A stretch of 64,000 bases of DNA from contig CAZHUC010000001.1 in the NCBI GenBank assembly GCA_964535825.1, positions 1-64,000 on the forward strand. Reading direction: 5' to 3'. The notes under the pieces are model-generated. The model worked only from the letters and a program-made list of their open reading frames with translations. It was not told where the DNA came from and did not search any database. Numbering within the stretch: position 1 is the first letter of the stretch; each line of letters opens with the position of its first letter. Positions 7,293 to 16,149 of the stretch are shown one piece after another. The stretch is from CAZAQK01 sp964535825 (GTDB lineage: Bacteria; Pseudomonadota; Alphaproteobacteria; Rickettsiales; SXRF01). Both the position numbers and the translations under genes were made by a program.

Positions 7293-8263
7293 TGCGCCGC
7301 GCCGTTGTCATTGGAACAGGTGCACATCTGCCATCCCGTATCATGACGAATGCGGATCTTGAGAAACTGATCGATACCAGTGATGACTGGATCACTGAAC
7401 GCACCGGCATCAAACAACGCCATATTGCAGCAGAAGGTGAAAAAACATCAGACCTTGCAATAAAGGCCGCACAGAATGCAATTAAATCTGCAGGCGTTCC
7501 TGCTGATTCTATTGACCTCATTATCATCGCGACCACCACACCAGATGACACCATGCCATCCACCGCAACCAAGGTGCAACATGCTATCGGCATGACACGC
7601 GGCGCTGGTTTTGACATAAATGCAGCATGCAGCGGCTTTGTGTATGCCATGACCATCGCCAATAGCTTTATTGTGTCCGGTCAGGCGAATCGTGTGATGG
7701 TGGTGGGTGCAGAAACCTATTCGCGAATCCTTGATTGGAAAGATCGCTCAACCTGTATTCTTTTTGGTGATGGCGCAGCCGCTGTATTGCTTGATGCGCA
7801 GGAGCAAAAAGGTGACAGCAGCGACCGCGGTGTTCTGTTCTCGAGGATGCATTCTGATGGGCAGTATGTTGAATTGCTTGGCACAAGTGGTGGTGTTTCT
7901 GCTACTCAGACCGCAGGCACATTATTCATGGCGGGTAAGGAAATTTATCGTCATGCCGTAGCAAAAATGCCGGAAGCTGTTGTTGAAGGTATGGGCGCTA
8001 TTGGCCAGTCACTTGATAGGATCGATTGGTTAGTGCCGCATCAGGCAAACATGCGCATCCTGTCTGCCGTTGCTACGAAACTGAAGATATCTGAAAACAA
8101 GGTAATCACGACCGTTTCGAGTCATGCGAATACCTCGGCAGCTTCTATACCACTGGCCCTGCATCAGGGAATTACCGATGGCAGGATCAAGCAGGGACAA
8201 CTTATAGCATGCCCGGCGCTGGGGGCAGGCCTCACCTGGGGGGCTACTATTTTACGCTGGTAG
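7292..8263 (+). CDS. fabH: 3-oxoacyl-ACP synthase III
   Basis: FabH (KAS III) starts fatty acid synthesis by condensing acetyl-CoA with malonyl-ACP. The 323-residue protein has the catalytic triad: Cys in NAACSGF (about residue 113), His in VPHQANMR (about 249) and Asn in HANTSAASIPLAL (about 279). Its ATG overlaps the plsX stop. The usual next gene, ihfA, is displaced here by a 1.7-kb membrane-protein gene that begins 3 bp after the fabH stop. Confidence 0.97.
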   Translation: MRRAVVIGTGAHLPSRIMTNADLEKLIDTSDDWITERTGIKQRHIAAEGEKTSDLAIKAAQNAIKSAGVPADSIDLIIIATTTPDDTMPSTATKVQHAIGMTRGAGFDINAACSGFVYAMTIANSFIVSGQANRVMVVGAETYSRILDWKDRSTCILFGDGAAAVLLDAQEQKGDSSDRGVLFSRMHSDGQYVELLGTSGGVSATQTAGTLFMAGKEIYRHAVAKMPEAVVEGMGAIGQSLDRIDWLVPHQANMRILSAVATKLKISENKVITTVSSHANTSAASIPLALHQGITDGRIKQGQLIACPALGAGLTWGATILRW

Positions 8264-8266
8264 GAT

Positions 8267-9970
8267 ATGACATCGATACGTAGCATTACTTCTTTTCTTT
8301 GTGTTTTGCTACTAGCGGTCTTTGCCTGTACTTTAACCATGACATTTTTCTATGACGTTTCATATGATGAGATAGCATGGTCGATGGTTGGTGGCCGCGC
8401 ATTGTATAATGGAATGAAATTCCAGCATTTTTATTATGAGTGTGCTAAACACCAAACTTGGGATGTGCCATGGTTGTTTGTGCCTGCCAGAGTTCTTGTG
8501 TCTTTAGCGCATCCCGAGACAGTCATTGGATTTAGAATCCAGGGTACAACAATTTATATACTTATTATTGCGGTACTGTCTTCAATTGTAAAATTGCTAT
8601 TTAATCGTGTGCAGTGTCTTCATGTAACGGCAGCCATGACAGCTCTTTTAAGTTTGGGCGTGTTTCCATATGCAATGGTGCGCATGCGCCCAGAGTCATC
8701 ACTGGCATTGGCCATTTTACTAGCGCTTCTGTTGTTTCTGCTCTCTAGGAAAGTACAGTCTAAATATCAGTACATTACTTTAGGATTGTTGTTTCTCCTT
8801 GATTGCTCATGGTTTCTTTCGACACATCCTAAAGCAGTATTATATTTTCCGGCCATTGCAGTAATGGCGGTGCTGTTCAGGACGGATTCCCAGCTGATTC
8901 GCTATTGTTATTTGGTGATAGTGACATGTATGTGCTTACAATCAACCGTCATGTGGAAAAATTATATCCATTGCGAAGGAAGTCAAAGAATAGAAAGATT
9001 ACATACCCAGCATGCGCTTAATCAGATTGATGCGTTATGGAAAAGTCCTAACCATGTCTGGGATGTGGTACAAAAAAATATTAGTAAGGCAAACTTGTAT
9101 ATTGATGGGCATTTATTCAAGAAAATATATCACCCTACAGATAGCAAGGGTAAAGAACTAAAGCTCTTTAAATACTTTCCGGAACAAGCATTCTCTAATT
9201 ATAAGTGGAATGGATTGCTAAATTTTCTGATTAAAACCCTTGTGTACTGCTCAGTTATAGCCGCCGTAACAGGTATTATTTTGATCATAAGTAATTTTAC
9301 TCGCTACGTTGGCCCGTTGTCACAGATGTGGGTTTTGGTTGCCTTTTTACCAAGTATCGGAGCGCTTATTGCTGTCAAGTCGAGCATTATTGAATATGAG
9401 CCGGTGTTCATATGGGCACAATTAGCCTTATTGGCAGCGGTTGCGCTACTTAACGTACAAAATAACTATCTGCGAATGCAATGCGGTGCTGCAGTGCTAT
9501 CATTAATCGTATTGATATCTCTCTGTAGCCAGATATATGCTGCGCATCATCTTTTCCAATACTATAATGTGTTTTCACAAAAGATATCGGTAATAAATTC
9601 ACAGAAGATATCGGAGGCACAGAAGTTATCGGTAGCAAGTATTTCTCAGAGTATGTCTAATATCATCGATAAAAAGGATGATATTCGGGGGCTGGCTCAG
9701 GATTGTGGCATAAAAAACAGTGATAGGGATCTAACACTGATTGTTGACTCAATAACCTATATGCCTCTACATTCTTTTCTTGTTAAGCATTTGATTATTG
9801 ATATAAAAAGGCATAACTCGCCGATTCCGTATAGGTTGTATTTGGAGCAGCCAGGCTCATTAGGCATAGTAATGCTTTGCAGGAATATGCCTAAATATTT
9901 ACTGTCGGCTGCCATTAGGTCAGGCAATGTATGTTGCGTTTCCAGCGATTTTACGCAGCCAAAACGCTAA
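8267..9970 (+). CDS. Large GT-C-like membrane protein of unknown function
   Basis: A 567-residue protein with about ten hydrophobic segments. The first loop holds SYDEIAWSMVGGRALYNG after TM1, resembling the acidic first loop (DE motif) of GT-C glycosyltransferases that use polyprenyl-linked sugars. The C-terminal region is soluble. Family membership is tentative. The gene is plainly more AT-rich than plsX, fabH and ihfA on either side and interrupts a normally contiguous block, suggesting insertion. Residues encoded by 9575-9640 contain a short repeat (SQKIS, SQKIS, QKLS). Confidence 0.75.
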   Translation: MTSIRSITSFLCVLLLAVFACTLTMTFFYDVSYDEIAWSMVGGRALYNGMKFQHFYYECAKHQTWDVPWLFVPARVLVSLAHPETVIGFRIQGTTIYILIIAVLSSIVKLLFNRVQCLHVTAAMTALLSLGVFPYAMVRMRPESSLALAILLALLLFLLSRKVQSKYQYITLGLLFLLDCSWFLSTHPKAVLYFPAIAVMAVLFRTDSQLIRYCYLVIVTCMCLQSTVMWKNYIHCEGSQRIERLHTQHALNQIDALWKSPNHVWDVVQKNISKANLYIDGHLFKKIYHPTDSKGKELKLFKYFPEQAFSNYKWNGLLNFLIKTLVYCSVIAAVTGIILIISNFTRYVGPLSQMWVLVAFLPSIGALIAVKSSIIEYEPVFIWAQLALLAAVALLNVQNNYLRMQCGAAVLSLIVLISLCSQIYAAHHLFQYYNVFSQKISVINSQKISEAQKLSVASISQSMSNIIDKKDDIRGLAQDCGIKNSDRDLTLIVDSITYMPLHSFLVKHLIIDIKRHNSPIPYRLYLEQPGSLGIVMLCRNMPKYLLSAAIRSGNVCCVSSDFTQPKR

Positions 9971-9984
9971 AACTAACTATCCGC

Positions 9985-10013
9985 TTGTATTTATTCCTGA
10001 AATAGGCTATAAA
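9985..10013 (+). promoter_or_regulatory. Candidate ihfA promoter
   Basis: TTGTAT (9985-9990), a 17-bp spacer and TATAAA (10008-10013) form a good sigma70-type promoter 35 bp before ihfA. This would let ihfA be transcribed independently of the inserted membrane-protein gene. It is predicted from sequence only. Confidence 0.5.
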
Positions 10014-10048
10014 CATACTATCTCAAATCTAAACGGAAGATGGATGCT

Positions 10049-10360
10049 ATGACAAAGACCTTAACCCGCGCCGACCTAAGCAATGCAGTTTACAAACAGA
10101 TTGGTCTCTCTCTGCAGGAATGCAGTGCATTAGTGGATTCCGTGATCGAAGAGATTTGCACCGGCCTTGAGCAAGGTGAAGATGTGAAGCTTTCTTCCTT
10201 TGGTACATTCAGCCTGCGCCGTAAAAAACAGCGCATGGGCCGTAACCCTAAAACAGGTGTGGAAGTGCCTATCACTTCGCGCACTGTTCTTTCGTTCAAT
10301 GCATCTAACTTGCTCAAAGCACAAGTGAACGAAAAACTGGCAGGTAAGAATATCCTGTAA
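10049..10360 (+). CDS. ihfA: Integration host factor subunit alpha
   Basis: IHF-alpha pairs with IHF-beta to bend DNA at specific sites in replication, recombination and transcription. The 103-residue protein has the HU/IHF pattern LSSFGTFSLRRKKQRMGRNPKTG, with the minor-groove arm containing RNPKTG. The ATG at 10049 is preferred because CGGAAG (10034-10039) directly abuts the alternative ATG at 10040. It is followed by the merR-type gene as in other Alphaproteobacteria. Confidence 0.95.
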   Translation: MTKTLTRADLSNAVYKQIGLSLQECSALVDSVIEEICTGLEQGEDVKLSSFGTFSLRRKKQRMGRNPKTGVEVPITSRTVLSFNASNLLKAQVNEKLAGKNIL

Positions 10361-10417
10361 TTGCTGCTTGTAATTTAGCAGCAACTGGTATTTGTTGGAA
10401 CGGAAGGAGGTGGCGTA

Positions 10418-10927
10418 ATGCAACTTGATCTTCTGGGTAAAACAACTTCTGATTCGTCAGAGGTCAGACAAGTACCCTCTCTTGAATCCTCGCCGAGTAA
10501 CACGCCCGCTGTTGATGATGTGGCGGATGCTTCAGTTCATGATGACAATGCTAAAGAAAAAGCACCCGGTGCATTTCGCACCATCAGCGAGGTGGCAAGC
10601 TTCCTGAATGTGCCGCAGTATGTACTGCGTTTCTGGGAAAGCCGTTTCTCACAGATAAAACCGGTGAAAATGCGTGGTGGCAGGCGCTATTACAGGCCAG
10701 AAGATGTTGAGATCCTCAGCACCATCAAGAACCTTCTGTATAAGCAGGGCTATACCATCAATGGTGCAAAAAAAGCGTTCAGCAAGGGCGCTGCCATTGT
10801 TTCTCTTGATGAAATGGGCACGCGGGAAAAAGCGCCCACCGTTTCAGATAAAGAAAAGAACCAGCTTGCCGTGCTACGCCAAGAATTAATTGGCATGCGC
10901 GACATTCTCAAGCCGCACGTATTTTAA
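10418..10927 (+). CDS. MerR-family transcriptional regulator
   Basis: A 169-residue protein. An acidic, Ser-rich N-terminal tail (1-50) precedes a MerR winged helix (about 52-120; [22 protein letters not shown] and [12 protein letters not shown]). The C-terminus is a short helix without metal-binding Cys. AAGGAGGT at optimal spacing sets the start. The ihfA-merR pairing is conserved in Alphaproteobacteria; its target genes cannot be inferred here. Confidence 0.9.
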   Translation: MQLDLLGKTTSDSSEVRQVPSLESSPSNTPAVDDVADASVHDDNAKEKAPGAFRTISEVASFLNVPQYVLRFWESRFSQIKPVKMRGGRRYYRPEDVEILSTIKNLLYKQGYTINGAKKAFSKGAAIVSLDEMGTREKAPTVSDKEKNQLAVLRQELIGMRDILKPHVF

Positions 10928-11797
10928 TTAGCCTTTAAGGTGCTTGTGAGGCAACAGGCGCAACAATATGCCGCTGCTTCTACCGATGAATAGTGAAGTG
11001 ATGTATATCACGCCACCTGCCAGCACAATGGTAGCACCCGAAGGCATGCCATAGTGGAAGGCTACTAAAAGTCCGCAGATACTGGCAATGATGCTGAAGC
11101 CCGTACTATAAAATATCATGTGTTCGATATTGTTCGACCATAAACGGGCAGACACCGCTGGTAACACCATCAGCCCCAGTGCCATCAGCGTGCCCATGGC
11201 ATGGAAAGCGGCTACAAGATTCATTACCACCAGCACGAGGAAAATCTGATACACAAAACCACCGCCGCCTTTTACCACCTTCATGAAGTTGGGATCAAAG
11301 CATTCCACAACCAGTGAGCGGTATATGAGTGCGAAGAGTATCGTGCTCAGGCTAACGGCATAAAAAATAACCATCACCGCATCATTAGACATGGTCTGAA
11401 TATCGCCGAATAAGATGTGCTCAAGCTCATCCGCATCACCCTTCAAGGAGATGAGTACAACACCAAGCGCAATAGATATGAGATAGATGCCGGTAAAGCT
11501 GGCATCCTCTTTCAGCGGGGTGGCGCGTGTAACAAAGCCGGCGGCGGATGCGATGACCACACCGGCGATAAGTCCGCCAAGCGTCATGGGCCACAGCGAC
11601 ATACCTGCCATCAGGTACGCGATAGCAACGCCAGGCAGGATAGCATGCTGCATGGCGTCACCCACGAGTGCCATGCGGCGCAATACCATAAATACTCCGA
11701 GTGGTGCAGCACCAATGGATAATGCGATACATGCAACCAGCGCGCGGCGCATGAAGGCATGATCGATGAACGGAGACATGATCAGGTCATATATCAT
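10928..11797 (-). CDS. znuB: Zinc-type ABC transporter permease
   Basis: An ABC-3 family membrane subunit with about eight hydrophobic segments and the family pattern GVFMVLRRMALVGDAMQHAILPGVA near the N-terminus. It moves divalent metal, probably Zn2+, across the inner membrane with the ATPase encoded upstream. The ATG at 11797 overlaps the ATPase stop (ATGA), so translation is coupled. Longer in-frame starts exist but would intrude on the ATPase gene. Zinc specificity rests on family and on the Zur-like site upstream. Confidence 0.88.
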   Translation of the reverse strand: MIYDLIMSPFIDHAFMRRALVACIALSIGAAPLGVFMVLRRMALVGDAMQHAILPGVAIAYLMAGMSLWPMTLGGLIAGVVIASAAGFVTRATPLKEDASFTGIYLISIALGVVLISLKGDADELEHILFGDIQTMSNDAVMVIFYAVSLSTILFALIYRSLVVECFDPNFMKVVKGGGGFVYQIFLVLVVMNLVAAFHAMGTLMALGLMVLPAVSARLWSNNIEHMIFYSTGFSIIASICGLLVAFHYGMPSGATIVLAGGVIYITSLFIGRSSGILLRLLPHKHLKG

Positions 11798-12525
11798 TGC
11801 TGGCATATCTCCGGCGTTTCCTGCCATGCTTCATGGAACTGGCGGGTGCGCTGCAGGTTCGCTTTTTCTAATACGTCATGTGACTTTCCCCAGCCAATAC
11901 AATCACGCGCCATTAGCAGGCATTGAGGGAAATGCTGGCGTATATGCTCAAGATCGTGCAGCACGCAAATGATGGTGCGGCCTTCCTTGTGCCAGCGCAT
12001 GATGATCTCCATCAGCTTTTCTGTGGTTTCTGCATCAACAGCGGAGAAGGGTTCATCAAGCAGGATAAGCTTGGCATCCTGCAACAGCAATCGGGCGAAC
12101 AGGGCGCGCTGCATCTGTCCGGCAGAGAGTGTGCCCAGCTGGCGGTGTTCAAAGCCGCTCAGCCCCACCGTGGCAAGTGCATTTCTTGCTGCTTGCTTCT
12201 GTGCTTTATCAATGGCTGCAAAGCCACCTCCCTGTTTCCAGAAGCCCGTACAGACCATTTGCAAGACTGAAACAGGAAAATCTTTTTCCATCTCCATCGC
12301 TTGCGGCATATAGGCAATATCGCGCAGCGCACATTCCAGCACGATGCGTCCTTCCGATGGCACAAGCATACCTGCGATGGCTTTAAGCAGGGTGCTTTTA
12401 CCCGCACCATTCGGGCCTGCGATGGCCGTGAGTGATCCGGCTTCGAACACACCATCCATATGGTGTACGGCGGGGTGGCGGTCGTAGCTTAGCGTAAGGT
12501 TCGAAACTGTGACGGCAGCGCTCAT
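11794..12525 (-). CDS. znuC: Zinc-type ABC transporter ATPase
   Basis: The ATP-binding subunit has Walker A GPNGAGKST, signature LSAGQMQRALFARLL, Walker B LILLDEPFSAVD and a switch His (VLHDLEH). Starting at 12525 gives a 243-residue protein. That ATG overlaps the stop of a 35-codon gene (ATGA), forming a tight three-gene operon. No znuA substrate-binding gene is adjacent, so the binding protein must be encoded elsewhere. Confidence 0.88.
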   Translation of the reverse strand: MSAAVTVSNLTLSYDRHPAVHHMDGVFEAGSLTAIAGPNGAGKSTLLKAIAGMLVPSEGRIVLECALRDIAYMPQAMEMEKDFPVSVLQMVCTGFWKQGGGFAAIDKAQKQAARNALATVGLSGFEHRQLGTLSAGQMQRALFARLLLQDAKLILLDEPFSAVDAETTEKLMEIIMRWHKEGRTIICVLHDLEHIRQHFPQCLLMARDCIGWGKSHDVLEKANLQRTRQFHEAWQETPEICQQ

Positions 12526-12629
12526 GAGATGCCTGCCTGTGCAGCTGTTGCCCACATCACCATCAGCCACAGCAGGGCGATAAGCCCGGCGGCCAAAAAT
12601 ACGCGTTGTGATGCGCTCCAGTAAAACAT
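12522..12629 (-). CDS. 35-residue membrane or leader peptide before znuC
   Basis: Reading from 12629 down, ATG gives a 35-residue peptide starting MFYWSASQRVFL, with one hydrophobic helix (about 11-28) and ending ATAAQAGIS. AGGA lies 5 nt before the ATG. Its TGA overlaps the znuC ATG by the ATGA arrangement seen between znuC and znuB. It is too short for usual gene calling. It could be a small transporter subunit, or simply a coupled leader. The end resembles a signal-peptidase site (AQA-G). Confidence 0.6.
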   Translation of the reverse strand: MFYWSASQRVFLAAGLIALLWLMVMWATAAQAGIS

Positions 12630-12688
12630 AGGAATCCTGAATGATTTACCAGAAAATTAGGGGAAATAAGCCGTTATTGCAACAGGAA

Positions 12689-12701
12689 GTTATAATATAA
12701 C
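12689..12701. promoter_or_regulatory. Zur-like operator
   Basis: GTTATAATATAAC is a perfect 13-bp palindrome, matching the core of proteobacterial Zur boxes (GTTAT-N3-ATAAC). It lies 60 bp before the small gene that opens the znuC-znuB operon and just after the corA stop. Repression of the operon by Zur when zinc is plentiful is inferred. No zur gene is in the window. Confidence 0.65.
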
Positions 12702-12709
12702 AAACTGGC

Positions 12710-13687
12710 TTAAAGCAGCTTCTTTTTGCGGAAATACAGGAACGGTATCACCACGCACATAATGATGAGGAATATGGCATAAGGGTAGCCAAACGCCCAT
12801 TCAAGCTCCGGCATGGCCGCAAAATTCATACCGTAAATGCCGGAAACAAGGGTAGGAGGCAGGAAGAATACGGCCACTACAGAGAAGATCTTGATGATCA
12901 TGTTCTGCTCAACGTTGATCATGCCAAGTGTGGCGTCAAGCTGGAAGGTGATCTTGTCAGACAAGAAAGCGGTCTGCTTGGTAAGTGACATCACGTCTGT
13001 TGCAAGCGTACGGATGCAGTTATCAATCTCCTTGTCCGGAACGTGTACCGCCTCAAAATAATTCACCATGCGGCTTAGGGAATGCAGGCTCTCATTGATC
13101 TTTGAATTCAGGTCGGCACATGTGCCAAGACGGCGCAGTACCGCCTGCATGAGATGCGAAGGGTTCTGCTTGTTGTTCTGGAATGTATCCGGGTTGAAAA
13201 TATCATGCGAGAGCTGATCCAGAACATCCACAACGATCTCTGAATTGTAAGCTACGCGAGTGATGACCTCTTCAAGCAAGCCTTCCAGAACATGTGTGCC
13301 GGTCGGGAATTTTGCATGGTGGCGCAGAAGGCGCACAGAAAAATTCTGGAACGAGGTGGGTGAGATATAGCGGATGGTGATAAGGTATTGCTCAGATAAT
13401 ATGAACGTAACCGAGCTGGTTTGCGGGTAAGGAGAATCCACTTTAGTGATGAGTGCCGCGGTCATATATGACACGCCATTATCCTGATAGAACCGGTTCA
13501 ATACCTGATTCTTCCACACCTCTTCCTTGGTCGGGATCTCGATACCCAGCTGGCCTTCGATGTTCTTTTCTTCTTCCAGCGTGGGGTTGCAGATATCGAC
13601 CCAAATGCTTTCAGGCGGCAATACATCGGATTTACCAATGTCGCGCACACTGATCTGGCCATTCTGTCGATGGTAAACGGTAATCAT
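12710..13687 (-). CDS. corA: CorA-family magnesium/cobalt transporter
   Basis: CorA is a pentameric inner-membrane channel for Mg2+ uptake. The 325-residue protein has a large cytoplasmic N-terminal domain (1-255) and two C-terminal helices. The signature GMN sits in YGMNFAAMPE (about residue 288), and a basic C-terminus RKKKLL follows. Length is normal. It is transcribed alone ahead of the zinc operon on the same strand. Confidence 0.95.
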   Translation of the reverse strand: MITVYHRQNGQISVRDIGKSDVLPPESIWVDICNPTLEEEKNIEGQLGIEIPTKEEVWKNQVLNRFYQDNGVSYMTAALITKVDSPYPQTSSVTFILSEQYLITIRYISPTSFQNFSVRLLRHHAKFPTGTHVLEGLLEEVITRVAYNSEIVVDVLDQLSHDIFNPDTFQNNKQNPSHLMQAVLRRLGTCADLNSKINESLHSLSRMVNYFEAVHVPDKEIDNCIRTLATDVMSLTKQTAFLSDKITFQLDATLGMINVEQNMIIKIFSVVAVFFLPPTLVSGIYGMNFAAMPELEWAFGYPYAIFLIIMCVVIPFLYFRKKKLL

Positions 13688-13819
13688 TCAAGCATATTAC
13701 CTATTGATTATTAAGGAAGTATTACATGTAGTGCTGCCGTAATGAAAACGTAACAAATCGGGGTTTTTCAACGGGTTTCCTGATGGTTATAATAAGCCAA
13801 TGAATTGGAAGGATACTTA

Positions 13820-14083
13820 ATGAAACATTACATGAATATGAGCGAGGTAAGCGCTGTTTTTGATACGGCAGAAGCCGCACAGGCAGCGCAGGCAGCACTG
13901 ATTCATAGCATGGATAAGGAGTTTAGTGCCTTGCGCCAGATGGCCGTTGATGTCAGGTTGGAAGGTACTAAAGTTATATTGTCCTGGCATAATAAACCCA
14001 CACAAAAATCTATTATGGCAAGAAGGCTGAGAGATCTGGGTGGGGTTGTCGAGGCTTTTGTTGAACCAAATTGGCATCATTAG
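13820..14083 (+). CDS. Unknown small protein
   Basis: An 87-residue soluble protein, unrecognised. Two helices rich in Ala (AEAAQAAQAALIH) flank a short basic C-terminal part. GGAAGGA 8 nt upstream supports the ATG at 13820 over an upstream in-frame ATG at 13805. It probably forms a two-gene unit with the gene at 14098. Confidence 0.6.
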   Translation: MKHYMNMSEVSAVFDTAEAAQAAQAALIHSMDKEFSALRQMAVDVRLEGTKVILSWHNKPTQKSIMARRLRDLGGVVEAFVEPNWHH

Positions 14084-14097
14084 AAAAGGGGATATTT

Positions 14098-14346
14098 ATG
14101 AATAGCGATGATAACAAGGCTGATAAACCAGCAGAAGCAGCTCAGGGAAAGCTAGGTGTGGATGTCCCTGGGGTAATACGGGGTGATCTGGACCATACAT
14201 TAGGTTTTGCTCCTGAAGATGGAACACATGCGGAACGTGTTGGGCGTACATCAGCACCTAGCGCATTATCCAGCAGCACCAGTGGCACTCCATATACAGA
14301 CCTGGCTAAGAAGGCCAAAGAACACAAGCCGCGTGATCTTTACTAG
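14098..14346 (+). CDS. Unknown small polar protein
   Basis: An 82-residue, highly polar, probably disordered protein with low-complexity Ala/Ser/Thr stretches and no signal peptide. AAAGGGGA precedes the ATG at 14098, 14 bp after the preceding stop. It is unrecognised. Its end nearly touches the convergent patatin gene. Confidence 0.55.
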   Translation: MNSDDNKADKPAEAAQGKLGVDVPGVIRGDLDHTLGFAPEDGTHAERVGRTSAPSALSSSTSGTPYTDLAKKAKEHKPRDLY

Positions 14347-14349
14347 GCT

Positions 14350-15555
14350 TTACTTCTCGATATAATCCAGTCCGGGTGGAGAAGTGCTCCACGCGTTGCT
14401 GGACCGTCCGATCTGGTATCCCACATCATACAGCGCTCCCATGTAGGCGGGGTCGAATATTTCTTTGGAATCTGCACGGAAATCGGCAGGGATGCATGCC
14501 ATGTGATAATTCACACCATCACGCTTTGCGCTGACATACAGCCTGTACAGATCACCAAGGCTTTGCTGCTTGATGAGTGTTTCGATCGAACGTCCCGTGA
14601 GGCTGAACAGGCCGGGATCCATGATCTTGTACTCCGGCGCGATTTTACTGTTGCGGATGATATACAGATTCTGGTGGATGCCATATTTTTTGAATTCATC
14701 CATCACGCTGCGATGCAGGCGAATAGGGTAGGCGAACACCTGCGAGGTTACGCCGCCATCCACATGGATCTCGCGGTATTTCTTTCCCGCGATCTCAACA
14801 TCAATAAATACCGGCTGGAACAAACCGGGAACAGCGGCCGATGCCAGCATGATCTGATGCACTAGTTTTAATGCATCAGGGTGGTTGCTGGTGGCGATCG
14901 CGCCGATATCCCATAACACACCGCGCTGCGCTTCGATATTCGTGGTGACGATGTAAAGCAATCTGCCTTTGCGGTATTCCTCCGCGATCTCTGCCAATAC
15001 TCCTTCGGTCACTGCGTTTTGTATCTGTAATGCAAGCGGTGCGCTGTCGGTAACGGAAAGACCACCCGTTAATCCTTCAAGCACCTTCCATGCATCGGTC
15101 ATGAAAATCTTATCGGAAGTGGTCTTGGTGAAGAACTCATGCAGTCGTGCATCATATTTCTCGCCAAGAAATGCGAACGGTGCGATCAGTGCGCCTGTGC
15201 TCACGCCTGTTACTAATGAGAATTGTGGACGCTTGCCGGAGGCCGACCATCCGGAGAGCAGGCCAGCACCGAACGCACCATCATACGCGCCACCAGAAAT
15301 GGCCAGATAATGTACGGAAGGATAAATTCCATGTTGTGCAAAATAGTCAGTGTTCTTTTTGCGGTAATTCGCAAGGCGGTTATGAACGGTTTTGTTCATG
15401 AATGCTGGTGCTTCGTCTGCCCAGAAGCGTATCTGTGCTGAAAACCCATGCACCACAGCCCGTGTGCTTTGCGTCTCTGGCACACTCGGCGCAGAAATAA
15501 CTTTGGCGCAACCGCCTAAAACCAGAAGCAGTGATATAAGATAAATATGGCGCAT
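14350..15555 (-). CDS. Patatin-like phospholipase lipoprotein
   Basis: The N-terminus MRHIYLISLLLVLGGC is a lipoprotein signal with Cys16 as the lipidation site. The patatin domain follows: oxyanion loop SGGAYDGAFGAG (about residue 90), nucleophile motif GVSTG (about 119-123) and catalytic Asp in DGG (HVDGGVTS, about 270). This predicts an envelope-anchored acyl hydrolase acting on phospholipids. Length (401) is normal for the bacterial family. The substrate is unknown. Confidence 0.9.
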   Translation of the reverse strand: MRHIYLISLLLVLGGCAKVISAPSVPETQSTRAVVHGFSAQIRFWADEAPAFMNKTVHNRLANYRKKNTDYFAQHGIYPSVHYLAISGGAYDGAFGAGLLSGWSASGKRPQFSLVTGVSTGALIAPFAFLGEKYDARLHEFFTKTTSDKIFMTDAWKVLEGLTGGLSVTDSAPLALQIQNAVTEGVLAEIAEEYRKGRLLYIVTTNIEAQRGVLWDIGAIATSNHPDALKLVHQIMLASAAVPGLFQPVFIDVEIAGKKYREIHVDGGVTSQVFAYPIRLHRSVMDEFKKYGIHQNLYIIRNSKIAPEYKIMDPGLFSLTGRSIETLIKQQSLGDLYRLYVSAKRDGVNYHMACIPADFRADSKEIFDPAYMGALYDVGYQIGRSSNAWSTSPPGLDYIEK

Positions 15556-15609
15556 AAATAAGGATTATTGGCTATCTTCAGTAGCCCGTATAGATGCATG
15601 AAGCGTGGC

Positions 15610-16047
15610 TTACAAGCTGCTTTTGAGCATCCATGCTGCTTTACGATGCACGGTGAGGCGCTCTACCATGAATCCTGCCACCACTTCATCTCCTGCTTTT
15701 TGTGCAACATCAAATGCTTGCTGCAGTGTTTTTTCGATGAGTCCCTGATCCTTGACCAGTTCTTTCACCATCTGGTCGGCGCTTGCATTTTCATTGCCCG
15801 GCTTGATACTTGCTGTTTTGGTGTAGGCATCGAATGTGCCGGGAGCTTTTTCACCAAGGCCGCGTATAAGTTCTGCTACGGTATCGATCGCGGTTGCCAG
15901 ATCGGTATATTGTTCTTCAAACAACAAATGCAATGGCTTGAAGTTCGGCCCTTCCACATTCCAGTGATAGTTCTGGGTTTTCAGGTACAGCGCATAATTA
16001 TCTGCCAGTACTTTCTTCAGTGCCGTTGCAACGGGTTTGTTGGACAT
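15610..16047 (-). CDS. dps: Dps-family DNA-binding ferritin
   Basis: Dps forms a 12-subunit shell that oxidises and stores iron and shields DNA under stress. The 145-residue protein has the ferroxidase pattern YHWNVEGPNFKPLHLLFEEQY (about 27-47) with its His, Asp and Glu ligands. AGGAG 6 nt upstream fixes the ATG at 16047. It is divergent from a rhodanese gene across a 102-bp shared region. Confidence 0.95.
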   Translation of the reverse strand: MSNKPVATALKKVLADNYALYLKTQNYHWNVEGPNFKPLHLLFEEQYTDLATAIDTVAELIRGLGEKAPGTFDAYTKTASIKPGNENASADQMVKELVKDQGLIEKTLQQAFDVAQKAGDEVVAGFMVERLTVHRKAAWMLKSSL

Positions 16048-16096
16048 GGTAACTCCTGTTTGAATCTGTGAATGACACCAGTGATACCACAGGCAG

Positions 16097-16124
16097 TTGC
16101 AACGGTGCAAGTAGACGCTAATAT
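16097..16124 (+). promoter_or_regulatory. Candidate promoter of the rhodanese gene
   Basis: TTGCAA (16097-16102), a 16-bp spacer and TAATAT (16119-16124) lie 26 bp before the ATG at 16150, between the divergent dps and rhodanese genes. It is a prediction only. Confidence 0.4.
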
Positions 16125-16149
16125 ATGGCAAACACTCAAGGAGGATGGC

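Noticed and set aside
10928..12629. Manganese rather than zinc transporter
   Set aside because: The ABC-3 permease family covers both metals, but the GTTAT-N3-ATAAC palindrome upstream favours zinc. The alternative stays possible.
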